52,931 nt of DNA from Bacteroidales bacterium (GTDB lineage: Bacteria > Bacteroidota > Bacteroidia > Bacteroidales > VadinHA17), in assembly GCA_027028505.1 (NCBI GenBank), contig JALVJE010000234.1, positions 1-52,931 on the forward strand, read 5' to 3'. Positions 16,455 to 23,511 of the stretch are shown here, piece after piece; the stretch's first letter is position 1, and each line of letters opens with the position of its first letter. The translations under genes were made by a program, and so were the position numbers. The notes beneath the pieces were generated by a model. The model did not search any database. It was given only the letters and a program-made list of their open reading frames with translations, and was not told where the DNA came from.

Positions 16455-16531
16455 CCCGCCCGTCCGCCCGGATGACCTGGTCGGACGGGGACGAACATCC
16501 CTGCCTACCGTCAGGCAGGCGTTCGGACGGG
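16455..16531. repeat. Structured module 5, CCCG...CGGG, with a duplicated arm
   Basis: CCCGTCCG (16459-16466) is complementary to two identical CGGACGGG copies, at 16482-16489 and 16524-16531, so only one can pair at a time. A separate hairpin TGCCT/AGGCA lies at 16502-16517. GGTGCTG words flank the module on both sides. Confidence 0.65.
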
Positions 16532-16568
16532 GGTGCTGGGTAAAAGAAGTTCGATGCCCAAAGTGAAA

Positions 16569-16589
16569 AACTATGAACTATGAATCCCG
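16569..16589. repeat. Heptamer words AACTATG at left of module 3
   Basis: AACTATG, AACTATG, AATCCCG are in register and lead into module 3. On the far side ACCATGA, ACCATGA, ACCAT continues at 16672-16690, so the module interrupts a heptamer run. Confidence 0.7.
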
Positions 16590-16672
16590 AAAAACAGTAA
16601 ATCTTTGATTTACGTTGTTTTTCGAGGATCCTCGCAGTTCCAACGGGTTCGAAGAACCCGGGAACTGCGGGA
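16586..16672. repeat. Structured module 3, near-copy of module 1's left half
   Basis: Begins CCCGAAAAACAGTAAATC like module 1 and folds into the same hairpin 1. The core is CGAG-GATC-CTCG. Hairpin 2 is CGCAGTTCC (16633-16641) with GGAACTGCG (16661-16669), enclosing CGGGTTC/GAACCCG. Hairpin 2 arms share no sequence with modules 1 or 2 beyond CGCA/TGCG, yet pair perfectly. Confidence 0.72.
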
Positions 16673-16752
16673 CCATGAACCATGAACCATTTTGGAACGA
16701 TTGTTGCTCAAAAACTTTTTAAAAATATAATGTGTAAATGTTCAGATATTTA

Positions 16753-16760
16753 TATATTTG
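16753..16760 (+). promoter_or_regulatory. Promoter -7 box for the TPR gene
   Basis: TATATTTG matches TAnnTTTG, 36 bases before the ATG at 16797. Confidence 0.65.
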
Positions 16761-16796
16761 CGAACTTAATTTTTTAACCAATTGATCACTTGTATT

Positions 16797-17777
16797 ATGA
16801 AGACACTGAAATTACTGGTTCTGTCAACCATCCTTATCTTTGGCGCAACGGCGATAACCCTTGCACAGGATGAAAAAGCCATTATTGACGCGTACAACAA
16901 CGGAGTGAAACTAATCAACAGTGATACGAAAGGTGCTATTGCTTCTTTCGAGAAGTGCGTTTCACTGGCTGAAGATGCAGAAGAGCTGAGCGAAAAGGGA
17001 GAACAAACCAGAAAACTGGCTGAAGACCAGATCCCGAAATTATATTATAAACTGGCCGTGGAATCATACAAAAAGCATGATTTTGAGGGAGCCATCAAAT
17101 ATTTTCAGCAGACCGAAAAAGCAGGCAAGAAATATGGTAACCAGGCCCTGGCACAGAAAAGCCACCGTCTGATCCCTAAGCTTTACTATGCCTGGGGTAA
17201 GCAGGAGTTCATCCAGAAGAACTATCAGGATGCATTGAGCATTTTTGACAAGGGGATCGCTACAGATCCGAACCTGGCCAGCGCTTATCTGGGGAAAGCC
17301 CTTGTATATGACAAACTGAAACAGGAGGACAAGATGACGGAGGCTGCCAACAAGGCCATTGAGATCGCCCGGAAGGTCCATGATCAGAAGACGTTGGTGA
17401 ACGCACAGAAATTCATGCGTAACTATACTTACAACCATGCTGTGATGGCCATCCAGAATAACAAACAGGCCGAAGCCGAAAAATATCTGAATGCTTCCAT
17501 CAAGTTTGGCAACAACTCACCCGACGTCTATTATGAGCTGGGGAAAATACAGCGGAAAAAAGGAAAATATACGGAAGCTCTCAACTATCTTCAGAAAGCT
17601 TTATCCCTGGACCAGGGCAATGATGTGACCAAAGCCAAATACTACTTCGCCCTGGGTAAAGTATACGAGAACATGAACAAGAAAACGGAAGCCTGTGCTG
17701 CCTTCAGGAAAGCGCTGCATCCCCCCTATGATGAGAGTGCCAAGTATGAGCTGGAACAGGTGCTGAAGTGTAAATAA
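16797..17777 (+). CDS. Exported tetratricopeptide-repeat protein
   Basis: A 326-residue protein with a signal peptide ending near TLAQ (residue 24). The remainder is built of TPR-like helix pairs, clearest at about 120-190 (YYAWGKQEFIQKNYQDALSI type) and 235-310 (YYELGKIQRKKGKYTEALNY type). TPR domains hold partner proteins; no partner is evident. ATG 16797 was chosen over an in-frame TTG at 16782 because it starts a standard signal peptide. It has its own promoter and a strong terminator. Base composition is more AT-rich than its neighbours by eye. Confidence 0.82.
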   Translation: MKTLKLLVLSTILIFGATAITLAQDEKAIIDAYNNGVKLINSDTKGAIASFEKCVSLAEDAEELSEKGEQTRKLAEDQIPKLYYKLAVESYKKHDFEGAIKYFQQTEKAGKKYGNQALAQKSHRLIPKLYYAWGKQEFIQKNYQDALSIFDKGIATDPNLASAYLGKALVYDKLKQEDKMTEAANKAIEIARKVHDQKTLVNAQKFMRNYTYNHAVMAIQNNKQAEAEKYLNASIKFGNNSPDVYYELGKIQRKKGKYTEALNYLQKALSLDQGNDVTKAKYYFALGKVYENMNKKTEACAAFRKALHPPYDESAKYELEQVLKCK

Positions 17778-17795
17778 GTCCCTGTCAACAAACAT

Positions 17796-17830
17796 AAAAA
17801 AAGGGTTGCTGTAGCAGCCCTTTTTTCTTT
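17796..17830. terminator. Bidirectional terminator
   Basis: GGGTTGCT pairs with AGCAGCCC, flanked by seven A on the left and six T on the right. It serves the TPR gene and the convergent GGGP synthase gene. Confidence 0.85.
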
Positions 17831-17844
17831 TCCGGGAGGCTCCT

Positions 17845-18579
17845 TCAGCAACTTTCTGCCACCCTTTTCATCTCTTTGACCAGGGACTCCTCTTTCTCTA
17901 TGGCGTTGCCCACGACGATCATGTCCGCTCCGGCACGATACAGTTTTTCCGCAGCAGCCGGGCTGGTGATCCCTCCGCCCACGACAAGAGGCACGGTGAG
18001 GATCTCCCTGACAGCCCTGACCAGGCCGGGATCCGGTGGCTCCGGAGCACCGCTGCCCTTCTCAAGATAGATCAGGCGGTTGCCCATGTATTCGCCGGCC
18101 AGGGCCGTAGCCAGAACAATGTCTTTTTTTCTTTCGGGAAGCGGATGGGTATTGCTGATCACTTCCACCGAGGTGCCGGCGCCACCTCCCAACAGGACAT
18201 ATCCGGTAGGGATCACCTCCAGTCCCAGGGAACGGATCATCAGGGCTGCCGTCACCTGGTTGCCTGCAAGATATTCAGGATTCCTCCCCGAAAGAAGGGT
18301 CAGCATCAACAGACCGTCGGCCTCTCCCGAGAGCTGCAACAGACTGCCGGGAAAGAGAACTACCGGTACCGACACAACCTCCCGCAGGGCGCGCAGCACA
18401 GGATCCACAGGCCGGGAAACCAGACTCCCTCCTACCAGCACCAGGTCGGCGGCATCACCACCCATCTTCCCGAAGAAAGAACGGATACTCTCCGGAGTAT
18501 GGTTCTCAGGATCTATCAAAAGGGCAAAGATCTTCCCTCCCTGCTGCCTCTTGTTTTCAATATCTTTTAAAATACCCAT
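17845..18579 (-). CDS. Geranylgeranylglyceryl phosphate synthase family protein (PcrB/GGGPS)
   Basis: A 244-residue TIM-barrel prenyltransferase that joins a polyprenyl diphosphate to glycerol 1-phosphate. Visible motifs are LLIDPENHTPE near 22, LVGGSLV near 48, FPGS near 77, PTGYVL near 123, YLEKGSGAP near 170, VVGGGI near 198 and IVVGNAIE near 220. The glycerol-phosphate-binding loops are thus complete. Bacteroidota homologues have been shown to make GGGP, the first archaeal-type ether lipid precursor. Its role in bacteria is unresolved. It lies nine bases after the phosphopantetheinyl transferase gene, likely in one transcript. Confidence 0.9.
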   Translation of the reverse strand: MGILKDIENKRQQGGKIFALLIDPENHTPESIRSFFGKMGGDAADLVLVGGSLVSRPVDPVLRALREVVSVPVVLFPGSLLQLSGEADGLLMLTLLSGRNPEYLAGNQVTAALMIRSLGLEVIPTGYVLLGGGAGTSVEVISNTHPLPERKKDIVLATALAGEYMGNRLIYLEKGSGAPEPPDPGLVRAVREILTVPLVVGGGITSPAAAEKLYRAGADMIVVGNAIEKEESLVKEMKRVAESC

Positions 18580-18588
18580 GCTTCCCTT

Positions 18589-19221
18589 TTACTTACAACA
18601 CCAGACCATCACATAATCTTTCATCCGCCGGTAATGCAGGTCAAATGCTTCCTTAATCCTGCCGTTATCTACCGTACCACGGATCGTGCCCTCCACGGCA
18701 GGTTCGAAAGGCTCGATCACCATATGTTTTCTGAAATTGAGGGCATTCTTGTCACAGATCTTGTAAAGGGCCTCCTTGGCACACCAGTGGATATAGAGAT
18801 GATATCTTTTTTTCGATTCATCTTCCGTGATCTTCTCATCAGGATGGATGAAATAACGGGAGATGCGGGAGATGCGGTGGGTCATCTGCTCCATATCTAT
18901 CCCAACCTTTTTCTTCCTGCTCAACAGCACCGACGTAAGTTTTCCGGAATGAGATATGCTGATGTTGTACTGGTTATCCTGCAAATAGGGTTTGTTGGTA
19001 CGGTCATACACGATCCTCGCCGAAGGGCCGGCCATCTTCTGCAACAGTACTCTGACACTCAAATACTCCAGCTGGCGGGCAGGGTTGCGGAAAGAGGCCA
19101 GGCGCTTCTCTTCTGCAGGATCCAGCAACACTTTTTCATGTAACTGATCAAACTCCTCATCGATCTCCCACACCCCGAGCAGACAATCCTCCTGCGTCTC
19201 CTGTATAAATTTCAACGCCAT
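18589..19221 (-). CDS. 4'-phosphopantetheinyl transferase (Sfp/AcpT type)
   Basis: Transfers phosphopantetheine from CoA to acyl or peptidyl carrier proteins. The 210 residues contain the Mg/CoA-binding motif VGIDME (Asp109, Glu111) and WCAKEALYK (146-154, with the general base Glu150 and Lys), plus NISISHSG at 86-93. The family assignment is firm; the carrier protein is unknown. It lies between gldD and the GGGPS gene. A PPTase beside gldE/gldD is a repeated Bacteroidota arrangement. Shared regulation is plausible, but the 38-base spacer after gldD leaves room for a separate promoter. Confidence 0.92.
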   Translation of the reverse strand: MALKFIQETQEDCLLGVWEIDEEFDQLHEKVLLDPAEEKRLASFRNPARQLEYLSVRVLLQKMAGPSARIVYDRTNKPYLQDNQYNISISHSGKLTSVLLSRKKKVGIDMEQMTHRISRISRYFIHPDEKITEDESKKRYHLYIHWCAKEALYKICDKNALNFRKHMVIEPFEPAVEGTIRGTVDNGRIKEAFDLHYRRMKDYVMVWCCK

Positions 19222-19259
19222 GCAACATGCTTAAATAATCGTGAAAAATAAGAAAAAAA

Positions 19260-19844
19260 CTATTTCCAGGAAAAGGTTTCGATCATATGGATGATATCCT
19301 GCCTGATAAAACTCACCACTGGGGCAAGTGAATCTTTATCCGGCACAAGATCAAAATAGAGGGCCCCCCGCATAAAATGACGGACACTGTCGGTAAGGTA
19401 GAACTGCACATTGGAAGCAGCATTGCCGCGGATATCATAAAGTATGCCGTATACTTTCCGCACCGTATCGTTGTAGGCTCTTTCATGGATGGCATCTGCC
19501 TTTACCGTATGCTTATAGGCCAGGGAGTAAGTATCCTCCAGCATCTGTCCCAGATCCCCGTGGATCGTTTTGTAGGTAAGATGGAGTTTCCCGTGGTAAG
19601 CAGGAAAAGAGATGTTCAGCCAGCAGGGAGCTGCATCCGGCTCCCGGTCTTTCTCTACCCGGGCATAAACGGGATATTCAAAAGTATAGGGACAGGGCCC
19701 GTTATATCTGACATATTTTTTCTCCGGAAAAGAGATCCTGAAATAACCGTGGGGCTTCGGTGTATAGCTCCTCTTGCAAGCGCCCGTGGCCAGGCCCAGG
19801 ATCATGAGAGGGAGTATCAGTTTTATGATCCGGGTGGTATTCAT
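19260..19844 (-). CDS. gldD: Gliding motility lipoprotein GldD
   Basis: A 194-residue lipoprotein needed for gliding and type IX secretion in Flavobacterium. The signal peptide ends in a lipobox LATGAC, making Cys23 the lipidated residue. KPHGYFRISFPEKKY at about 30-44 is the family hallmark. The gene overlaps the end of gldE by four bases (ATGA), so translation is coupled. Its presence, with gldE and the sorting domain of the carboxypeptidase at 12509, points to a functional T9SS even if the cell does not glide. Confidence 0.95.
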   Translation of the reverse strand: MNTTRIIKLILPLMILGLATGACKRSYTPKPHGYFRISFPEKKYVRYNGPCPYTFEYPVYARVEKDREPDAAPCWLNISFPAYHGKLHLTYKTIHGDLGQMLEDTYSLAYKHTVKADAIHERAYNDTVRKVYGILYDIRGNAASNVQFYLTDSVRHFMRGALYFDLVPDKDSLAPVVSFIRQDIIHMIETFSWK

Positions 19845-21202
19845 GTCTGTTGGCCTTCTCCATTTTTCTGATCATTCTCTTCCGGTATCCGGATCACCTC
19901 GATCTGCCGTATACGCCTATTGTCAGCATCCTTTATGCGGAAGGTAAAGTTCCGGTACCGCAATGTTTCTCCCGTATCCGGGATCTTCCCGCGCAACTCC
20001 AGGATCAGCCCCGCCAGGGTTTCCGCCTCGCCACGGACCTCATCAAAATAATCATCCTCCATCTCAAACACCTTATAAAAATCATTCAGGAGGATCTTCC
20101 CTTCAAAGAGATACCGGTTCTCCCCTGTCTTTCTGTACAGTTCCTCCTCTTCATCATGTTCGTCGGAGATCTCGCCAACGATCTCCTCGATAATATCCTC
20201 GAGGGTCACGATACCGCTGGTACCGCCATACTCATCCACCACGATGGCAATATGGATCTTATTGAGCTGGAACTCCTCCAACAGATCGTTGATTTTCTTG
20301 CTCTCCGGCACAAAATAGGGAGGCCTGATGAGGGTCTGCCATTTGAAGGAGTCTTTTTTATGCAGATGGGGCAGGATGTCCTTGATATAAAGGATCCCCT
20401 TCACATGGTCGAAGGTCTTGTTGTAAACGGGCACACGGGAATAGCCTTCCCGGATGATCTCCTCCACCAGCTTCCGGAAAGGAGTGCGTATGTCCACGGC
20501 AAAGACATCTACCCGTGGGGTCATGACCTCCTGTACATCAAGGTTACCGAACTTGGTAATACCTTTGAGGATCCGCTCATCTTCGATCGCTCCTTCGGTG
20601 GAGAGCTCCAGGGCATCCGAGAGCTCGTCGATGGAAATGTTCTGACTTTTCCTGGCCAGTCGTTTTTTGATGATGGAAGTGGATCTTACCAGCATAATGA
20701 CGAGGGGGTAGAACACTACGGAGGTTATCTGCAGGGGATAAGCCATCAGGCGTGCCCAGGGGATACGCCGTTGTGTGGCATAGATCTTGGGCATGATCTC
20801 CCCGAAGAGCAGCAGGAGAAAAGTGATCCCTACCACCTGTACCAGGATGCCCAGGGTACGAGCCCTGGAAAAATCCACCATTCGGTTGGTCAGAAAAGTA
20901 GAAAGGATCACAATGGCTATGTTGACGAAGTTATTGCCTACCAGGATCGTCCCCAGCAGCAGCTCGGGGTTGTGATACAGTCGTAGCAACAGATTGTCAT
21001 TCTTGTGCTTCGACCGCTTCAGACTGCTTATATCGGAAGGTGAAAGGGAAAAATAAGCCACCTCCGATCCCGACAGGAGCGCCGAGGAGAATAGCAACAG
21101 GACCAGCACGATGAGCAGCACCCCGTCGACCAGGTCAAACCTGGCGAACGAGACCTGTACAGCACCAATGATTACCGCAAGATGAGGGTCTTCTGCTTCC
21201 AA
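19841..21202 (-). CDS. gldE: Gliding motility protein GldE (CNNM/CBS/CorC family)
   Basis: A 453-residue membrane protein associated with GldD. It has four hydrophobic segments of the CNNM/DUF21 type (about 25-180, with SGSEVAYFSL), a pair of CBS domains (about 215-345, with VMTPRVDVFAVD and VVDEYGGTSGIVT) and a CorC_HlyC domain (about 365-440). The start is TTG at 21202; the resulting N-terminus MEAEDP agrees with the family. It sits 31 bases behind ssb and overlaps gldD. Ion transport, as in related CorC proteins, is possible but not shown. Confidence 0.93.
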   Translation of the reverse strand: MEAEDPHLAVIIGAVQVSFARFDLVDGVLLIVLVLLLFSSALLSGSEVAYFSLSPSDISSLKRSKHKNDNLLLRLYHNPELLLGTILVGNNFVNIAIVILSTFLTNRMVDFSRARTLGILVQVVGITFLLLLFGEIMPKIYATQRRIPWARLMAYPLQITSVVFYPLVIMLVRSTSIIKKRLARKSQNISIDELSDALELSTEGAIEDERILKGITKFGNLDVQEVMTPRVDVFAVDIRTPFRKLVEEIIREGYSRVPVYNKTFDHVKGILYIKDILPHLHKKDSFKWQTLIRPPYFVPESKKINDLLEEFQLNKIHIAIVVDEYGGTSGIVTLEDIIEEIVGEISDEHDEEEELYRKTGENRYLFEGKILLNDFYKVFEMEDDYFDEVRGEAETLAGLILELRGKIPDTGETLRYRNFTFRIKDADNRRIRQIEVIRIPEENDQKNGEGQQT

Positions 21203-21233
21203 AACCGGAAAATTTATGACAGGATATCATACA

Positions 21234-21677
21234 TTAAAAGGGGAGGTCATCTTCACCCTGAGCGACAGATCCGTTGTTCTCCTCAGGCAGTTTCTCTGAG
21301 GGATCTGCAGGAGATTCTGAGGCTGCAGCCGCCGGCGGTTGTGAGGAATCCCCTTTTCTGGTCAGCATCTGCATATTGTCGGCAACGATCTCCGTAATAT
21401 ATCTTTTGTTGCCATCCCGGTCATCATATGAACGGGATCTGATCTTCCCCTCTATATAAAGCAGATGTCCTTTTTTCACATAATTCTCCGCCACTTTGGC
21501 CAGGCCTCTCCACAGAACGATATTATGCCATTCGGTCTGGGTCACCCGCTCTCCTTCCTTCGAACGGTATGTCTCGCTCGTAGCCAGCGGGAAATGAGCT
21601 ACCGCCACATCGTTGTCAATATACCTCACCTCCGGGTCCTTCCCTACATTGCCTATCAATATCACTTTGTTTACCAT
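21234..21677 (-). CDS. ssb: Single-stranded DNA-binding protein
   Basis: Coats single-stranded DNA in replication and repair. Of 147 residues, 1-105 form the OB fold (MVNKVILIGNVGKDPEVRY, TEWHNIVLW). A low-complexity linker rich in Pro, Ala and Ser follows, and the protein ends in the acidic tip DDLPF that recruits partner proteins. It is the first gene of ssb-gldE-gldD, downstream of mutY. Confidence 0.97.
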   Translation of the reverse strand: MVNKVILIGNVGKDPEVRYIDNDVAVAHFPLATSETYRSKEGERVTQTEWHNIVLWRGLAKVAENYVKKGHLLYIEGKIRSRSYDDRDGNKRYITEIVADNMQMLTRKGDSSQPPAAAASESPADPSEKLPEENNGSVAQGEDDLPF

Positions 21678-21750
21678 AGTTTCTGTTCCTTGTTTTTCTT
21701 TATTAAAAAAGTAAAAATAATAAAAAAATGAATATGGCGGAAGATAGTTT

Positions 21751-22836
21751 TCATGACCCGAATCTTTGCGGATGGGTCTCCATGTATGCTGTAATAAGGC
21801 GGGGAAAAGCCAGCCCGCCCATTTTATCCAGCGGGATCTTCACCCACTCTTTTTTCAACGCTCCGGGCCAACGCCTCAGATGCACATGGTAGAAACGGGC
21901 CAGGATGGTGCGGTGGGTAAGCTGATGACGGATGACCGGAGAGATCACCGGCGCTCCCTCTCCCGTGATGCCCGGCATCTCTTTTTCAAAGAGCCGTAAT
22001 ACCTTTTCCGGGGAGATCTCCTTTTGCAATTCCAGGGCAGGGAACTCCCAGAGCAACTGCCATATATCCCGGCGGTCGCGCCGGGTGACCAGGATCTCTT
22101 TATCACATGTGACCACCAGGTAATGAAAATACCTTTTCTCCACTTTCGGCGGGGCGGAGGCTATGGGAAGCTCCCGTGTCCATCCTTTTTTGTATGCCAG
22201 ACAGTAGCTCCGTACGGGACAATCGTCACACAAAGGATCACCCGGAATACATACGAGCGCCCCCAGTTCCATCAGTGCCTGGTTGAAATCGCCCGGCGCA
22301 TCTGCAGGGATAAGCTGCCGTGTGAGACGTGTTACCTCCCTGTCGCCGGCACTTCCCCGGGGCAGGCGGATGGCAAAAAGCCGTGTGATGACCCTGAAGA
22401 CATTGCCATCCAGCACCGGCACCGCCTCACCGTAAGCGATGGAGGCAATGGCAGCAGCCGTATAGGGGCCGATCCCTTTCAGACGCCTGAGTCCGGCTGC
22501 ATCTTCCGGGAAATGCCCGCCCAGATCATGCACAACGGTCCGGGCGGCAGCATGCATGTTCCGTGCCCGGGAATAGTAGCCCAGCCCTTCCCATACCTTC
22601 ATTACCTCATCCACCGAGGCCGCCGCCAACGCCTCTACAGTGGGAAAACGTTCCAGGAAACGATGGTAATAAGCCGTACCCTGCACCACACGTGTCTGCT
22701 GTAAAATGATCTCAGAAACCCATACACGGTAAGGATCATTCGTTCCGCGCCAGGGAAGATCCCGCCGCGACCGTCCATACCAGGCCAGAAGAGCGGAGGA
22801 TATTTCAGGATCGGTTTCCGTCGCTTTATGCTTCAT
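21751..22836 (-). CDS. mutY: A/G-specific adenine DNA glycosylase MutY
   Basis: Removes adenine mispaired with 8-oxoguanine. In 361 residues the catalytic Glu42 (SEIILQQTRV), the helix-hairpin-helix LKGIGPYTAAAI (119-130) and Asp143 (VLDGN) are all present. The iron-sulfur cysteines are Cys195, 202, 205 and 211 (spacing 6-2-5). A NUDIX-like C-terminal domain for 8-oxoG recognition covers about 230-355. It lies upstream of ssb with a 73-base spacer. Confidence 0.96.
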   Translation of the reverse strand: MKHKATETDPEISSALLAWYGRSRRDLPWRGTNDPYRVWVSEIILQQTRVVQGTAYYHRFLERFPTVEALAAASVDEVMKVWEGLGYYSRARNMHAAARTVVHDLGGHFPEDAAGLRRLKGIGPYTAAAIASIAYGEAVPVLDGNVFRVITRLFAIRLPRGSAGDREVTRLTRQLIPADAPGDFNQALMELGALVCIPGDPLCDDCPVRSYCLAYKKGWTRELPIASAPPKVEKRYFHYLVVTCDKEILVTRRDRRDIWQLLWEFPALELQKEISPEKVLRLFEKEMPGITGEGAPVISPVIRHQLTHRTILARFYHVHLRRWPGALKKEWVKIPLDKMGGLAFPRLITAYMETHPQRFGS

Positions 22837-22926
22837 CTATTCATTCTCAAAGAAATAAACAATATTTTATAATAGGAATAATCAAATAATTTTATGCAGT
22901 ATAACGGATATAAAAATAAATCTTTT

Positions 22927-22934
22927 TATATTTG
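22927..22934 (+). promoter_or_regulatory. Promoter -7 box for the HU gene
   Basis: TATATTTG matches TAnnTTTG, giving a leader of about 50 bases before the ATG at 22989. The surrounding 22837-22988 is very AT-rich. Confidence 0.65.
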
Positions 22935-22988
22935 CACACCCAAAGTGAAAAATTTAAGCTAATTTATTGATAACTAAAGATTTTTAAA

Positions 22989-23273
22989 ATGACTAAAGCA
23001 GACATTGTAAACGAGATCTCCAAGAACACAGGGATTGAGAAAGTAACGGTACAGAAAACTGTTGAAGCTTTCATGGAAGCTGTAAAAGACTCTCTTGCAA
23101 GTAATAACAATGTTTATCTGAGGGGTTTTGGCAGCTTTATCGTTAAAAAAAGAGCCCAGAAGACCGCCCGGAACATTTCCAAGAACACCACGATCATCAT
23201 TCCGGAGCATTTCATTCCGGCTTTCAAACCGGCCAAAACTTTTATCAACAAGGTAAAAGGGAACGTAAAATAA
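22989..23273 (+). CDS. hup: HU-family DNA-binding protein
   Basis: A 94-residue nucleoid protein that bends DNA. MTKADIVNEISKNTGI starts the helical dimerisation part, and VYLRGFGSFIVKKR at about 48-61 is the saddle preceding the DNA-binding arms. The arm carries FKPAKTF at the end, as in the family. An IHF-like identity cannot be excluded. It is followed after 18 bases by a 30-codon basic gene. Confidence 0.95.
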   Translation: MTKADIVNEISKNTGIEKVTVQKTVEAFMEAVKDSLASNNNVYLRGFGSFIVKKRAQKTARNISKNTTIIIPEHFIPAFKPAKTFINKVKGNVK

Positions 23274-23291
23274 GTCATAAAAGATATTGAA

Positions 23292-23384
23292 ATGCCAAGC
23301 GGAAAAAAGAGAAAAAGGCATAAGATGGCAACTCACAAGCGCAAAAAGCGCCTGAGGAAGAATCGCCATAAGAAGAAGAAATAA
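23292..23384 (+). CDS. 30-residue, extremely basic protein; putative small ribosomal protein
   Basis: ATG to TAA encodes 30 residues, of which about 21 are Lys, Arg or His. It begins MPSGKKRKRHKMATHKRKKR. The pattern resembles the Lys/Arg-rich tail shared by mycobacterial bS22 and mitochondrial mS38 (AURKAIP1/Cox24), which lie in the small ribosomal subunit. As far as I recall, near-identical short frames occur beside HU and RNase G in other Bacteroidota; I could not check this. It lies 18 bases after HU and before a hairpin at 23430. Function is inferred only. Confidence 0.7.
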   Translation: MPSGKKRKRHKMATHKRKKRLRKNRHKKKK

Positions 23385-23429
23385 CAGGAGGATAGACCCC
23401 CCTTCTGCCTGTATAACAATGGTATATTC

Positions 23430-23463
23430 ATAATAACCCGGAGGAGTGCCCCCGGGTTATTAT
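23430..23463 (+). terminator. Perfect 12-bp hairpin before RNase G gene
   Basis: ATAATAACCCGG (23430-23441) pairs with CCGGGTTATTAT (23452-23463), followed by a T-rich stretch. It likely terminates the HU transcript. It also lies in the leader of the RNase G gene, where RNase E/G genes are often autoregulated. Confidence 0.65.
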
Positions 23464-23511
23464 GATTTTCGTTTTTCCTGATCAGGGGGCATCACCAAAA
23501 GGGTTTTGCGT

